The notes under the pieces are model-generated. The model saw only the letters and a program-made list of their open reading frames with translations, searched no databases and was not told the origin of the DNA. A stretch of 64,000 bases of DNA, taken from the NCBI RefSeq assembly GCF_000271485.2, contig NZ_AKVN02000001.1:1058001-1122000 (forward strand), in the 5' to 3' direction. Positions 8,543-17,281 of this stretch are shown here, one piece after another (the first letter of the stretch is position 1; each line of letters starts with the position of its first letter). The DNA is from Pelosinus fermentans DSM 17108 (lineage in GTDB: Bacteria > Bacillota > Negativicutes > DSM-13327). Both the position numbers and the translations under genes were made by a program.

Positions 8543-8719
8543 GTCTCAAAGTGCTTTTAGGTGTCAGATTGGTAATAAAGAATAAAAAAGCTGATTCATC
8601 TTTTTTATTTCCTTCATGGGATGATTCTTCTAGCTGTATGATTTTAAGCTAAGCACAATATTCAAACAATGTGTGTTGTATAAAACGTTTCAAGAAGAAG
8701 AAGCTTTAGGAGGGGAACT

Positions 8720-9247
8720 ATGGACTGGTATGTGCTGCGCACTTTATGTGGAAAAGAAGAAGTAGTTTTATCAATCTTAAAAAAAATGGAAGTATTTTCA
8801 GATTTTGAAGTTTTTTGCCCTAAAAGGAGAATCGGATGGCGAAAAAGTGGACAGGTCGTCAGTATCATCAGACCTTTATTTGAGGGCTACCTATTTGTAT
8901 CGGTAAATAAAAAAGATATTGGTAAATTTGATCGCTTATTGCGTGTCTACAAAATTAATGTAGTCAAACTAGTGAGAAGTGCAGGGTCCTTAGTCCCCAT
9001 ATCCTATCAAGAACGAACGCTGCTTCAGGGGCTGATGGATTATGGAAGAATCGTTGAAGTAAGCAAAATAGAAAGAACAGAAGAAAAAATAAAGGTGATC
9101 GATGGGCCATTGCTGGGATTTGAGCATATGATTAAAAAATTTTCCAGCAGAAATCGGCGTATTACTGTAGAAGTACCAATATTGGAGGAAAAAAAGATCA
9201 TAGAGTTGGAAGGTATTTTGATAAATGCTAAAAAAGAGAATGTGTAA
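8720..9247 (+). CDS. loaP: LoaP-type NusG paralog, processive antiterminator
   Basis: 175 residues with a NusG N-terminal domain (MDWYVLRTLCGKEE at the start, FEGYLFVSV near residue 57) and a C-terminal KOW domain (IDGPLLGFEHMIKKF). It is a specialised NusG paralog rather than housekeeping NusG, as there is no secE/rplK context. The LoaP family was described in Bacillus, where it lets RNA polymerase pass terminators inside long polyketide operons. Here it sits directly upstream of about 54 kb of same-strand PKS-linked genes, and terminator-like hairpins flank it on both sides. AGGAGGGG precedes the ATG. Assignment to LoaP rather than RfaH or UpxY rests on the Firmicute and PKS context and overall length. 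Confidence 0.85.
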   Translation: MDWYVLRTLCGKEEVVLSILKKMEVFSDFEVFCPKRRIGWRKSGQVVSIIRPLFEGYLFVSVNKKDIGKFDRLLRVYKINVVKLVRSAGSLVPISYQERTLLQGLMDYGRIVEVSKIERTEEKIKVIDGPLLGFEHMIKKFSSRNRRITVEVPILEEKKIIELEGILINAKKENV

Positions 9248-9263
9248 GAGGAAGATAAAAGAC

Positions 9264-9315
9264 GATAAAAAATATTCAGCAAATCACATCTAGGATTTAC
9301 TGAATATTTTTTATC
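9264..9315 (+). terminator. Strong terminator directly after loaP
   Basis: A perfect 16-bp inverted repeat, GATAAAAAATATTCAG (9264-9279) and CTGAATATTTTTTATC (9300-9315), with the T-run in the right arm. It lies between loaP and the pump/PKS genes and is a natural target for LoaP-dependent readthrough. Confidence 0.75.
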
Positions 9316-9507
9316 TTGTGACATTTTATCTGCTTATCTTATTTAGTTTTCAGTTTTAAAGATTCGTATCAGACAGGAAGGTCTTCTTTATGTTAAGCAT
9401 ACTGCAGAAGAGCGAAACTTAAAGAAACACCGGCAGGCACCTCGCTGAAGTGACTATGATACAGCTGGATGAATGTAAAACTCCAGCTGCAAACTAGGAG
9501 GTTGGAT
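9316..9507 (+). promoter_or_regulatory. Leader between loaP and the RND gene, with hairpin before the ribosome-binding site
   Basis: CAGCTGGA (9462-9469) and TCCAGCTG (9482-9489) form a perfect 8-bp stem seven bases before the AGGAGG site (9496-9501). AGCGA (9411-9415) can pair with TCGCT (9442-9446). The region could hold a LoaP recruitment hairpin or translational control; no promoter is convincing. Confidence 0.4.
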
Positions 9508-12500
9508 GTGCGTACTTTTTTTATCGATCGTCCGAATTTTGCTATTGTTTTATCACTGTTTATTGTGATTGTTGGCTTAATTGCAGCATTTCACTTGCCT
9601 ATTTCCCAATATCCCCAGATTGTGCCTCCAAGAGTGAATGTCAATACGAGCTATTCTGGTGCAAATTCGGAAGTAGTGGAACAGTCAATCGCTCAACTGC
9701 TTGAACAGCAGATTAACGGAGTTCAAGATATGGTAGAAATGCAATCTACCAGCCAGGATAACGGGTATTATTCGCTGAATGTCAAATTTGAATTAGGTAA
9801 AAATGAAGACATGTCATTAGTGCAAATCCAAAATGCAGTAGCCCAGACCAATGCAAATATGCCTCAAGAAGCGCAGCAGAATGGAATCATTGCCCGTAAA
9901 GTAACACCGGATACGGTTTTATATTTTGTACTGTGGTCTCCAAATGGAACTTATGATCGTGTACTTATGAAAAACTATGCTACGATCAATATAAATGATG
10001 AGATCAGGCGCATAAAAGGTGTGGGGAATGTCAACGAATATGGAGCTGATTTTGGAATGCGGATTTGGCTGCAGCCAGATAAGATGGCTCAGCTAGCAAT
10101 CACAACAAGTGATATATATGATGCCATTCAGAAACAGAATGTGCAAGCGCCAGCAGGGATCATCGGTCAGGCACCTTATGCCCCAGGGCAGGAATATCAG
10201 TATACTGGTCGAGTAAAAGGAAGATTAACAGAAGAACGGGAATTTGAGAACATCATCCTTCGAGCCAAATCCGACGGTTCGCTGGTACGACTTAGTGATG
10301 TCAGTAAGGTTCAATTAGGCGGCAGGCATTATGCTTATTCCAGTGACTTTAACGGGAAAGATGCTGTGCTGTTTGGTATACAGCTAACTCCAGATGCCAA
10401 TGCTTTTGAGACAGTTGCTCAGGTAAAAAAAGTAATCAAGCGTGCACAGGCGGAATTTCCTTCTGATCTACAATGCAATATTGGTGTTGATAATACTAGT
10501 TATGTGGATGAATCCTTAAGAGAAGTAATTAAAACTTTTGTGGGATCGATTTTATTAGTACTTTTCATTGTATTTATATTCTTAGGCAGCTGGAGGGCCA
10601 CTCTCATTCCGATGCTGGCAATTCCCGTTTCGCTAATTGGGACGTTTGGTGCATTTTTACTGTTGGGCTTTTCGATTAATACGCTAACTTTATTTGCTAT
10701 GGTATTGGCTGTAGGATTAGTTGTGGACGATGCGATTGTCGTGGTTGAGGCAGTTGAACGCCATATACGTTATAGCAAATTGTCTCCCAGAGAGGCGACA
10801 AAACAGGCAATGGGCGAGGTGACCAGACCGGTTATAGCGATTGCTTTTGTACTGGCGGCTGTGTTTATTCCCGTAGCCTTTATGGGAGGGACAGTAGGAG
10901 TATTATACAAACAGTTTGCTTTAACGATTGTAGTATCAATGCTGCTGTCGGCCTTTGTGGCACTTACTACGACGCCGGCACTTTGTGCAATGCTCTTAAG
11001 GCCGTATAACCCCAAGGATTATACTGGGGCATTAGGAAAAATATTAGAAGGTTTTAATACGTGGTTTGAACGAATGCTTGAGAAATATGAGGTTGGTGTT
11101 GGATGGGCTATTCAAAAAATACGTCTCTGTCTGATGCTGTTATTAGTTTTGATCATTATGATCGGTATGCTGATTCATGTTCTGCCATCTTCTTTTGTGC
11201 CTGGTGAAGATCAGGGAAATTACATTGCGGCTATAAGTTTGCCGGAAGGGGCAACTATGAGTCGTACAAGGGAGGCAGCCAATAAAGTATGTGAAATCTT
11301 TGCAGATATACCTGGTGTTGAATCTACTACCGTATTTACTGGGTATGATGTATTGGCGGATGCTGGAAAACCGAATGCTGCAGCAATCTTTGTCCTGCTC
11401 AAACCTTGGTCTGAGCGGCAAGAACCAGAACTGCAGATTGAAAATCAGATACGCACTGCGTTCATGAAAACAAGTCAGATTTCAGAAGCAATGATATTGG
11501 TTTTCGAACCGCCTACACTTCCAGGGGTTGGTACCTATGGCGGATTTACATATATGCTTCAGGATAAGACCGGTGGCAGCATTGAGAATCTAGATGATAT
11601 TTCTCGAAAGTTCATAGGTGCGGCCAGGCAAAGGCCGGAAATTGGACTGGTGTATTCCACTTTTCGAACGGATACTCCCGGCTACCGTTTTGAAGTGGAC
11701 CGTGAGAAGACGATGAAACTGGGAATACAGGTAAAAGACGTATTTAATGCTTTGCAAACCTTTCTAAGCGGTTTGGAGGTTAATGATTTTAATCAGTTTG
11801 GGCGTACTTATAAGGTGATTATGCAGGCAGAAGCCCAATATCGAAGTAGCGTAGATGCTACACGGTTCTTATTCCTGCGCAGTGCTGCAGGAGAAATGAT
11901 ACCTCTTAACACGCTGTTAAAAACAGTGCCGATTAATGCGCCAACTGTTATTAAACGATTTAACGGCTTTAGAGCAGTACAGATTGGAGGAAATCCTGCG
12001 CCTGGCTATAGTTCTGGACAAGCTATGGCGGCATTGGAAGAAGTGGCAGCTCAAATCCTGCCGCCGGGTTTTAGTTATGAATGGGCCGAGCAAAGCCGGG
12101 ATGAAAAAATTGCAGGTGAGCGTGCTCCCATCATATTTACTTTTGCACTGTTATTTGTATTTCTTTGTTTGATAGCACTTTATGAAAGCTGGATTGTACC
12201 TTTTGCAGTTCTCTTATCAGTCCCTACAGCCATTTTTGGATCGTTCCTGTTCCAATATGTAAGAAATCTTGAAAACAATATTTATATGCAGATTGGGCTG
12301 ATAATGCTCATTGGGCTAACTGCCAAAAATGCGATTCTAATTGTAGAATTTGCTAAAGTTAGAGTGGATCATGGCATGGACCCTGTTCATGCGGCAATTG
12401 AAGCGGCAAAGCTTCGCTTACGTCCCATAGTAATGACTTCAATGGCTTTTATACTTGGATGCATCCCTCTGGCAGTGGCTACTGGTGCCGGCGCCGGTGC

Positions 12501-12660
12501 CCGTATTTCTATGGGAACTTCGGTAATAGGAGGGATGCTTATGGCTACAATTATGGGGATTTTTATTATTCCGGTGTTATATGTGGCTGTTGAACGGATT
12601 GCCAAGAGATTGACAGGCAAGAAGCAAAAAAAGCAAGATCCGTCTATTCCTATAGGCTAA
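9508..12660 (+). CDS. RND-family (HAE1) efflux pump, inner-membrane transporter
   Basis: About 1050 residues, the usual AcrB/MexB length, proton-driven. It starts FFIDRPNFAIVLSLF and shows the LPISQYPQIVPP porter entry, the TM4 proton-relay pair in VGLVVDDAIVVVE, and the TM10 Lys in LTAKNAILIVEFAK. GTG 9508 is chosen: AGGAGG at 9496-9501 is correctly spaced for it, whereas ATG 9469 adds 13 residues atypical of the family and lies within a hairpin. No membrane-fusion protein or outer-membrane channel gene is next to it, which is unusual. Its place between loaP and the PKS genes suggests export of, or self-protection against, the polyketide. An RND pump implies an outer membrane. Confidence 0.93.
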   Translation: MRTFFIDRPNFAIVLSLFIVIVGLIAAFHLPISQYPQIVPPRVNVNTSYSGANSEVVEQSIAQLLEQQINGVQDMVEMQSTSQDNGYYSLNVKFELGKNEDMSLVQIQNAVAQTNANMPQEAQQNGIIARKVTPDTVLYFVLWSPNGTYDRVLMKNYATININDEIRRIKGVGNVNEYGADFGMRIWLQPDKMAQLAITTSDIYDAIQKQNVQAPAGIIGQAPYAPGQEYQYTGRVKGRLTEEREFENIILRAKSDGSLVRLSDVSKVQLGGRHYAYSSDFNGKDAVLFGIQLTPDANAFETVAQVKKVIKRAQAEFPSDLQCNIGVDNTSYVDESLREVIKTFVGSILLVLFIVFIFLGSWRATLIPMLAIPVSLIGTFGAFLLLGFSINTLTLFAMVLAVGLVVDDAIVVVEAVERHIRYSKLSPREATKQAMGEVTRPVIAIAFVLAAVFIPVAFMGGTVGVLYKQFALTIVVSMLLSAFVALTTTPALCAMLLRPYNPKDYTGALGKILEGFNTWFERMLEKYEVGVGWAIQKIRLCLMLLLVLIIMIGMLIHVLPSSFVPGEDQGNYIAAISLPEGATMSRTREAANKVCEIFADIPGVESTTVFTGYDVLADAGKPNAAAIFVLLKPWSERQEPELQIENQIRTAFMKTSQISEAMILVFEPPTLPGVGTYGGFTYMLQDKTGGSIENLDDISRKFIGAARQRPEIGLVYSTFRTDTPGYRFEVDREKTMKLGIQVKDVFNALQTFLSGLEVNDFNQFGRTYKVIMQAEAQYRSSVDATRFLFLRSAAGEMIPLNTLLKTVPINAPTVIKRFNGFRAVQIGGNPAPGYSSGQAMAALEEVAAQILPPGFSYEWAEQSRDEKIAGERAPIIFTFALLFVFLCLIALYESWIVPFAVLLSVPTAIFGSFLFQYVRNLENNIYMQIGLIMLIGLTAKNAILIVEFAKVRVDHGMDPVHAAIEAAKLRLRPIVMTSMAFILGCIPLAVATGAGAGARISMGTSVIGGMLMATIMGIFIIPVLYVAVERIAKRLTGKKQKKQDPSIPIG

Positions 12661-12750
12661 TGCAATTGTAGAAATACGTATCAGAATTTTGCTGCAGAGG
12701 TTGAACGAAAGAGATAAGAAAAAACATATCGTTGGAAAGGAGAAAAATGC

Positions 12751-13707
12751 TTGAAAAAATCCAAAATATTTATGTTTTCAGGTCAAGGATCACAGTATTA
12801 TCGTATGGGCAGGGAGCTGTATGCCACGAATATAACGTTTCACCATTGGATGTCTAGAATGAATCACATAATACAGCAAAATGCTGGAATTAACATTCTA
12901 GAAGAAATATACAACCCAGCAATACATAGATCTACCGTATTTGATAAGCTGTCCTACACGCATCCGGCTATTTTTATGGTGGAATATTCCTTAGCACGAG
13001 TATGCATAGAAAATGGGATTGAACCGGATTATGTGTTAGGAGCAAGCTTAGGAGAATTTGTTTCAGCAGCGATTACTGGCATTTTATCATTGGAAGCAGC
13101 GTTAGAATGTCTATTGATTCAGTCTGCGTTAATCCAGAGTGATTGTCGGCCAGGCAGTATGACAGCGATTGTTCATCATCCTGAATTATATAAGCAAACT
13201 TCTGTTATCCATGACCATTTTGAGCTTGCTGCGATCAATTATTCTTCCCATTTTATTATATCCGGCAATTATCGTGATGAATTGATGACTGTAGAAGCAT
13301 ATTTAAAGAGGGAGGGAATTATTTTTCAGACACTTCCTGTAAGGTATGGCTTTCATTCTGCCAATATTGAACCGATAGAGAGGGAATATAAGAAAAAATT
13401 AAGTAATTTAACATTCAATCATCCTCAGGTACCTTTCATATCATGTGTATCGGCTGGCAGCGTTGACGATATTGATTCGGAGCATTTTTGGAATGTACTT
13501 CGGCAGCCGATTGATTTTCAAAAAACGATACAAAGGCTGGAAGCAGGTAATCAGTTTATGTATATTGATTTAGGTCCATCTGGAACATTGGCTAATTTTG
13601 TGAAAAGAAACCTAACTCCTGACTCGGAGTCAAAAGTGCATACTATTTTAACTCCTTTTGGACAGGATGTCAGGAAACTGCAAAAAGTAATAGAATCATT
13701 AAATTAA
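12751..13707 (+). CDS. Stand-alone acyltransferase-like protein, probable proofreading acyl hydrolase (PksD/PedC type)
   Basis: 318 residues of the FabD/AT fold: FSGQGSQYYRMG at the start, nucleophile motif GASLGE, and the downstream catalytic His in YGFHSANIEP. The Arg that normally binds the malonyl carboxylate (QKRG in the following gene) is replaced here (IQSALIQ). Together with the second AT-like protein next door, this fits the pairing in trans-AT clusters of one true malonyl transferase and one AT-like acyl hydrolase that clears stalled acyl chains from ACPs. It starts with TTG at 12751, 8 bases after AAAGGAG; an ATG at 12747 is out of frame. Hydrolase versus transferase is inferred from the missing Arg. 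Confidence 0.82.
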   Translation: MKKSKIFMFSGQGSQYYRMGRELYATNITFHHWMSRMNHIIQQNAGINILEEIYNPAIHRSTVFDKLSYTHPAIFMVEYSLARVCIENGIEPDYVLGASLGEFVSAAITGILSLEAALECLLIQSALIQSDCRPGSMTAIVHHPELYKQTSVIHDHFELAAINYSSHFIISGNYRDELMTVEAYLKREGIIFQTLPVRYGFHSANIEPIEREYKKKLSNLTFNHPQVPFISCVSAGSVDDIDSEHFWNVLRQPIDFQKTIQRLEAGNQFMYIDLGPSGTLANFVKRNLTPDSESKVHTILTPFGQDVRKLQKVIESLN

Positions 13708-13729
13708 ATGATGAAAGGGGTTATTGTGC

Positions 13730-16096
13730 ATGATTACATATGTTTTTCCTGGTCAGGGTTCCCAGAGTAAAGGGATGGGGGGATCACTTTTTGATGAATT
13801 TAAGGAATTGACGTTAAAAGCAGATGAGGTTCTGGGGTATTCAATTAAGCAGCTTTGTCTGGAAGATGCAGAGTCCAATTTAGGTGAAACACAATATACT
13901 CAGCCTGCTTTGTATGTAGTGAATGCATTAGGTTATCTTAAAAAAGTTAAAGATACAGGAAAAGAACCCGATTATGTTGCTGGCCATAGCCTGGGGGAAT
14001 ATAATGCCTTATTTGCTGCAGGAGCATTTGATTTTACGACGGGATTAAAACTTGTACAAAAGAGGGGACAACTTATGAGCCGCGCTGTTGGAGGCGGCAT
14101 GGGAGCAGTAATTGGTCTAAATGAAGAACAAATATCCGATGCTTTAAAGAAAAATAATATGCTGACGATCGATATTGCAAATTATAATTCGCCTACGCAG
14201 ATTGTAATTTCTGGATTAAGAAAAGATATTGAAGATGCACAGCCTGTTTTCGAAGGAATGAAGGATGTGCAAATGTTTCTTTTACTGAAAACAAGCGGCG
14301 CATTTCATTCTCGCTATATGCAGGAAGCCAGAAAGGAATTTGAAATATTCTTGCAGAATTTTACATTCTCTGATCTGCGCATCCCTGTAATTTCAAATGT
14401 TTATGCCAGACCCTGTAAACAATTCGCTGTAAAGCAAAACTTAATTGAACAGATCACTCAACCCGTTAAATGGACTGAAAGCATTCGATACCTGATGGGA
14501 CTTGGAGAAATGGAATTCGTAGAAATTGGATCTGGTAATGTCTTAACAGGATTGATTAGACGAATTAAAAGAGAAGCACAGCCATTAAAACTTACAGATA
14601 TTGAAAGCAAGAATGATTTGAAAAAAGATGATCTTTCTATACCGCCAGAGAGAGCATCTTTTTTAATTGATACAGAAACAGCTGAGGTACATAATCAGAA
14701 AAGTAATAATGAAAAAGCAAAAGAAAATAATAGAAAATTTGAAGGAATATCCTCATCATCTTTGGGAAGTGCTGCGTTTAAGAAAGACTATAATATTCAA
14801 TATGCCTATATAACTGGTGCAATGTACCGGGGAATTGCTTCAAAAGAAATGGTAGTAAAAATGGGGAAGGCAAAAATGATGGGGTTTCTTGGAACTGGCG
14901 GTCTAAACGTATCACAAATTGAAGCAGCCATTCAATATATTCAAAAGGAGCTTTCCGAAGGACAGGCCTATGGGATGAATTTGCTCCATAATCCAATTGA
15001 TCCTAAGAAAGAAGAAGAAATAGTAGATCTTTATTTGTTGCATGGTGTGAAAACTTTGGAAGCAGCGGCTTTTATCAGTATTACTCCAGCCTTGGTTAAA
15101 TACCGGGCCAAAGGAATGACGCGAAATCCTCAGGGCGAAGCTATTGCATTCAACAGGATCATTGCTAAAGTATCACGGCCGGAAGTGGCAGAAACATTCT
15201 TTAGCCCTGCTCCGGAGCGGATTGTTGCGAAGCTGCTGGCAGAAAAGAAAATTACAGAGGAAGAAGCAGATCTATTAAAGGCGGTTCCTATGGCTGATGA
15301 TATTTGTGCCGAAGCCGATTCGGCAGGGCATACAGATGGAGGAGTAGCTTCTGCGCTAATACCGGCAATGATTACGCTGCGAGATCAGATGATGAGAAAA
15401 TATCAATACCAGAAAAAAGTACGAGTTGGCGCAGCCGGAGGCATTGGGACTCCTGAGGCTGCAGCTGCGGCCTTTATTATGGGGGCAGATTTTATCGTGA
15501 CGGGTTCCATTAATCAGTGTACAGTAGAGGCATCTACAAGCAGCAATGTAAAAGATCTGCTGCAGCAGATGAATGTTCAGGATACGGATTATGCGCCTGC
15601 AGGAGATATGTTTGAAATGGGTGCCAAAATTCAGGTATTAAAAAAGGGACTATTCTTTCCGATACGGGCGAATAAATTGTATGAATTGTATCGGAGGTAT
15701 AATTCATTGGACGAGATTGATGAAAAAACTAAGGTACAGATACAGGAAAAATATTTTAAAAAAAGTTTTAGCGATGTATATCAAGATATTAAATCCTTTT
15801 ATCCTGCTGAAGAAATCGAAAAAGCAGAACGAAATCCTAAGCACAAAATGGCCCTCATTTTTCGGTGGTATTTTGGTTATAGTACTCGATTGGCTTTAGG
15901 AGGAAGTGAGGAAAATAAAGTTGACTATCAAATACATTGCGGACCTGCTCTCGGGGCATTCAATCAATGGGTTAAAGGAACAAATTTAGAAGATTGGAAG
16001 CAGAGGAACGTAGATGTGATTGCAGTAAAATTAATGAATGAGACTGTAGAATTATTAAATCAGCGCTATAAAAACTTCTTGGAGAATTGCAATTAA
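13730..16096 (+). CDS. Trans-acting malonyl transferase fused to PfaD-like enoyl reductase (PksE type)
   Basis: 788 residues from ATG 13730, 9 bases after AAAGGGG. Residues about 1-290 are an acyltransferase with all key parts: FPGQGSQ, GHSLGE, the carboxylate-binding Arg in VQKRGQLM, and GAFHS, whose Phe fits malonyl specificity. After a charged linker (about 290-345), residues about 350-780 are an FMN-dependent TIM-barrel enoyl reductase of the PfaD type ([45 protein letters not shown]). Since none of the PKS modules has its own AT, this protein should supply malonyl units to every ACP. The ER acts in trans; which module it serves is not visible. Confidence 0.93.
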   Translation: MITYVFPGQGSQSKGMGGSLFDEFKELTLKADEVLGYSIKQLCLEDAESNLGETQYTQPALYVVNALGYLKKVKDTGKEPDYVAGHSLGEYNALFAAGAFDFTTGLKLVQKRGQLMSRAVGGGMGAVIGLNEEQISDALKKNNMLTIDIANYNSPTQIVISGLRKDIEDAQPVFEGMKDVQMFLLLKTSGAFHSRYMQEARKEFEIFLQNFTFSDLRIPVISNVYARPCKQFAVKQNLIEQITQPVKWTESIRYLMGLGEMEFVEIGSGNVLTGLIRRIKREAQPLKLTDIESKNDLKKDDLSIPPERASFLIDTETAEVHNQKSNNEKAKENNRKFEGISSSSLGSAAFKKDYNIQYAYITGAMYRGIASKEMVVKMGKAKMMGFLGTGGLNVSQIEAAIQYIQKELSEGQAYGMNLLHNPIDPKKEEEIVDLYLLHGVKTLEAAAFISITPALVKYRAKGMTRNPQGEAIAFNRIIAKVSRPEVAETFFSPAPERIVAKLLAEKKITEEEADLLKAVPMADDICAEADSAGHTDGGVASALIPAMITLRDQMMRKYQYQKKVRVGAAGGIGTPEAAAAAFIMGADFIVTGSINQCTVEASTSSNVKDLLQQMNVQDTDYAPAGDMFEMGAKIQVLKKGLFFPIRANKLYELYRRYNSLDEIDEKTKVQIQEKYFKKSFSDVYQDIKSFYPAEEIEKAERNPKHKMALIFRWYFGYSTRLALGGSEENKVDYQIHCGPALGAFNQWVKGTNLEDWKQRNVDVIAVKLMNETVELLNQRYKNFLENCN

Positions 16097-16163
16097 TAGA
16101 TGGAACCCTAATGCCATCTTAACGAAGGAAGAGAGAGCAGAAGAATAAGAGGAGGTTCTTTTT

Positions 16164-17159
16164 ATGATACGCTGTGACAAATGTATAATGCCGGAAACAA
16201 ATCCCCATGTTGTTTTAGATGAAAAAGGGGTATGCAATATCTGCAATCAGCAGAAAGACAGGAAGGATGAGGATACCAGCAGCAGCCAAGACAAAAATTT
16301 TGAAGTGTTAAAAGCTAAAATAGAAAAATCCAGATCCAAAAATACTGGGAAATATGATTGTGCAGTGGGGCTTTCCGGCGGTAAGGATAGTACGATGACC
16401 TTATATCTGGCTAAAAAAGAATTAGGATTGAATCCATTGGCAATTTTTATTGATAACGGGTTTGCTCTTGAAGAAATGTACTATAATATACAGACTGTTA
16501 CCAGTAAATTAGGAGTAGATCTCATTGTTTATAAGCCAGGTGAAATTAAAGATTTCTTAATCTACCTTTTGAAATCGAAGAAGCCCATATATTATTGCAG
16601 GCCCTGTCATGAATTGCTTGATGTGTATGTCAGGGATATAGCATCCAAACACGGGATAAACTTAATCCTGGGGGGATACACTAAAGGACAGGAGTATGTT
16701 AAGAATACGGAGTTATACTGGTTATTTGATATATCTGATAAAAGTATTCATGATGAACTTAGCAAAGAACCTGATTTTAAAGATATCTTATCTATTTTAG
16801 ATGACCATGCGCTATATCTATATGAGACGTTTGAATCTATGGTTCAAATAAACCCTTTTCAATATATGAAATATGATGATGAAAGCATAATTAAATTTCT
16901 TACCCGGGAATTTAACGTCAGATTTCCTAAGAAGAGTTGGCCGGCAGATTCAACAAATTGCTTTTTTAACTACGTGTCTCAGCATTTAGCAGTAAAAAAC
17001 TTTGGTTATTCACAGCATGAGACTGAACTAAGCACTCTCATCCGCAAAGGTGAATTGAGCAGAGAGAGGGCACTTCATATTATTAATGCACCAATTCCCA
17101 TGGAATATGTTGAGGATGCCCTTAGCAGACTTGGCTTAAAATATGAGGACGTAATATAA
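16164..17159 (+). CDS. PP-loop (N-type) ATP pyrophosphatase, amidotransferase-like; candidate oxazole cyclodehydratase
   Basis: 331 residues. An N-terminal zinc knuckle (CDKCIMPE ... GVCNIC) is followed by the PP-loop SGGKDST at about residue 72 and a further CRPCHE motif at about 150. This combination resembles N-acetyl sugar amidotransferases, but no LPS or pseudaminic acid genes are nearby. The gene immediately precedes a PKS gene whose first module builds N-formylglycine. To my knowledge, oxazole-forming pathways primed by N-formylglycine (conglobatin, oxazolomycin) also encode a PP-loop protein proposed to cyclise that end, so a similar role is the leading guess. Thioamide or amide formation is an alternative, as PP-loop enzymes also activate carbonyls for sulfur or nitrogen attack. 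A strong terminator hairpin follows. Confidence 0.75.
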   Translation: MIRCDKCIMPETNPHVVLDEKGVCNICNQQKDRKDEDTSSSQDKNFEVLKAKIEKSRSKNTGKYDCAVGLSGGKDSTMTLYLAKKELGLNPLAIFIDNGFALEEMYYNIQTVTSKLGVDLIVYKPGEIKDFLIYLLKSKKPIYYCRPCHELLDVYVRDIASKHGINLILGGYTKGQEYVKNTELYWLFDISDKSIHDELSKEPDFKDILSILDDHALYLYETFESMVQINPFQYMKYDDESIIKFLTREFNVRFPKKSWPADSTNCFFNYVSQHLAVKNFGYSQHETELSTLIRKGELSRERALHIINAPIPMEYVEDALSRLGLKYEDVI

Positions 17160-17170
17160 GGAATTTTTTG

Positions 17171-17216
17171 CAGTTATAACCTGCCTGGCTGAAAGCCGGC
17201 AGGTTATAACTGTTTT
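17171..17216 (+). terminator. Strong terminator hairpin inside the PKS operon
   Basis: CAGTTATAACCTGCC (17171-17185) pairs perfectly with GGCAGGTTATAACTG (17198-17212), topped by GGCT/AGCC with a 3-base loop and followed by TTTT. It separates the PP-loop gene from the first giant PKS gene with no obvious promoter after it, as expected of a terminator overridden by LoaP. Confidence 0.8.
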
Positions 17217-17281
17217 CTAAACACGTAGGATAGTACGAAATGACGATCAGTCAAAGAAAATCGATTGAGGAGAGGGATCGT

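Noticed and set aside
9469-9507. ATG 9469 as the RND start
   Set aside because: It falls in a hairpin with no ribosome-binding site, and the added 13 residues are not typical; GTG 9508 has AGGAGG 6 bases upstream.
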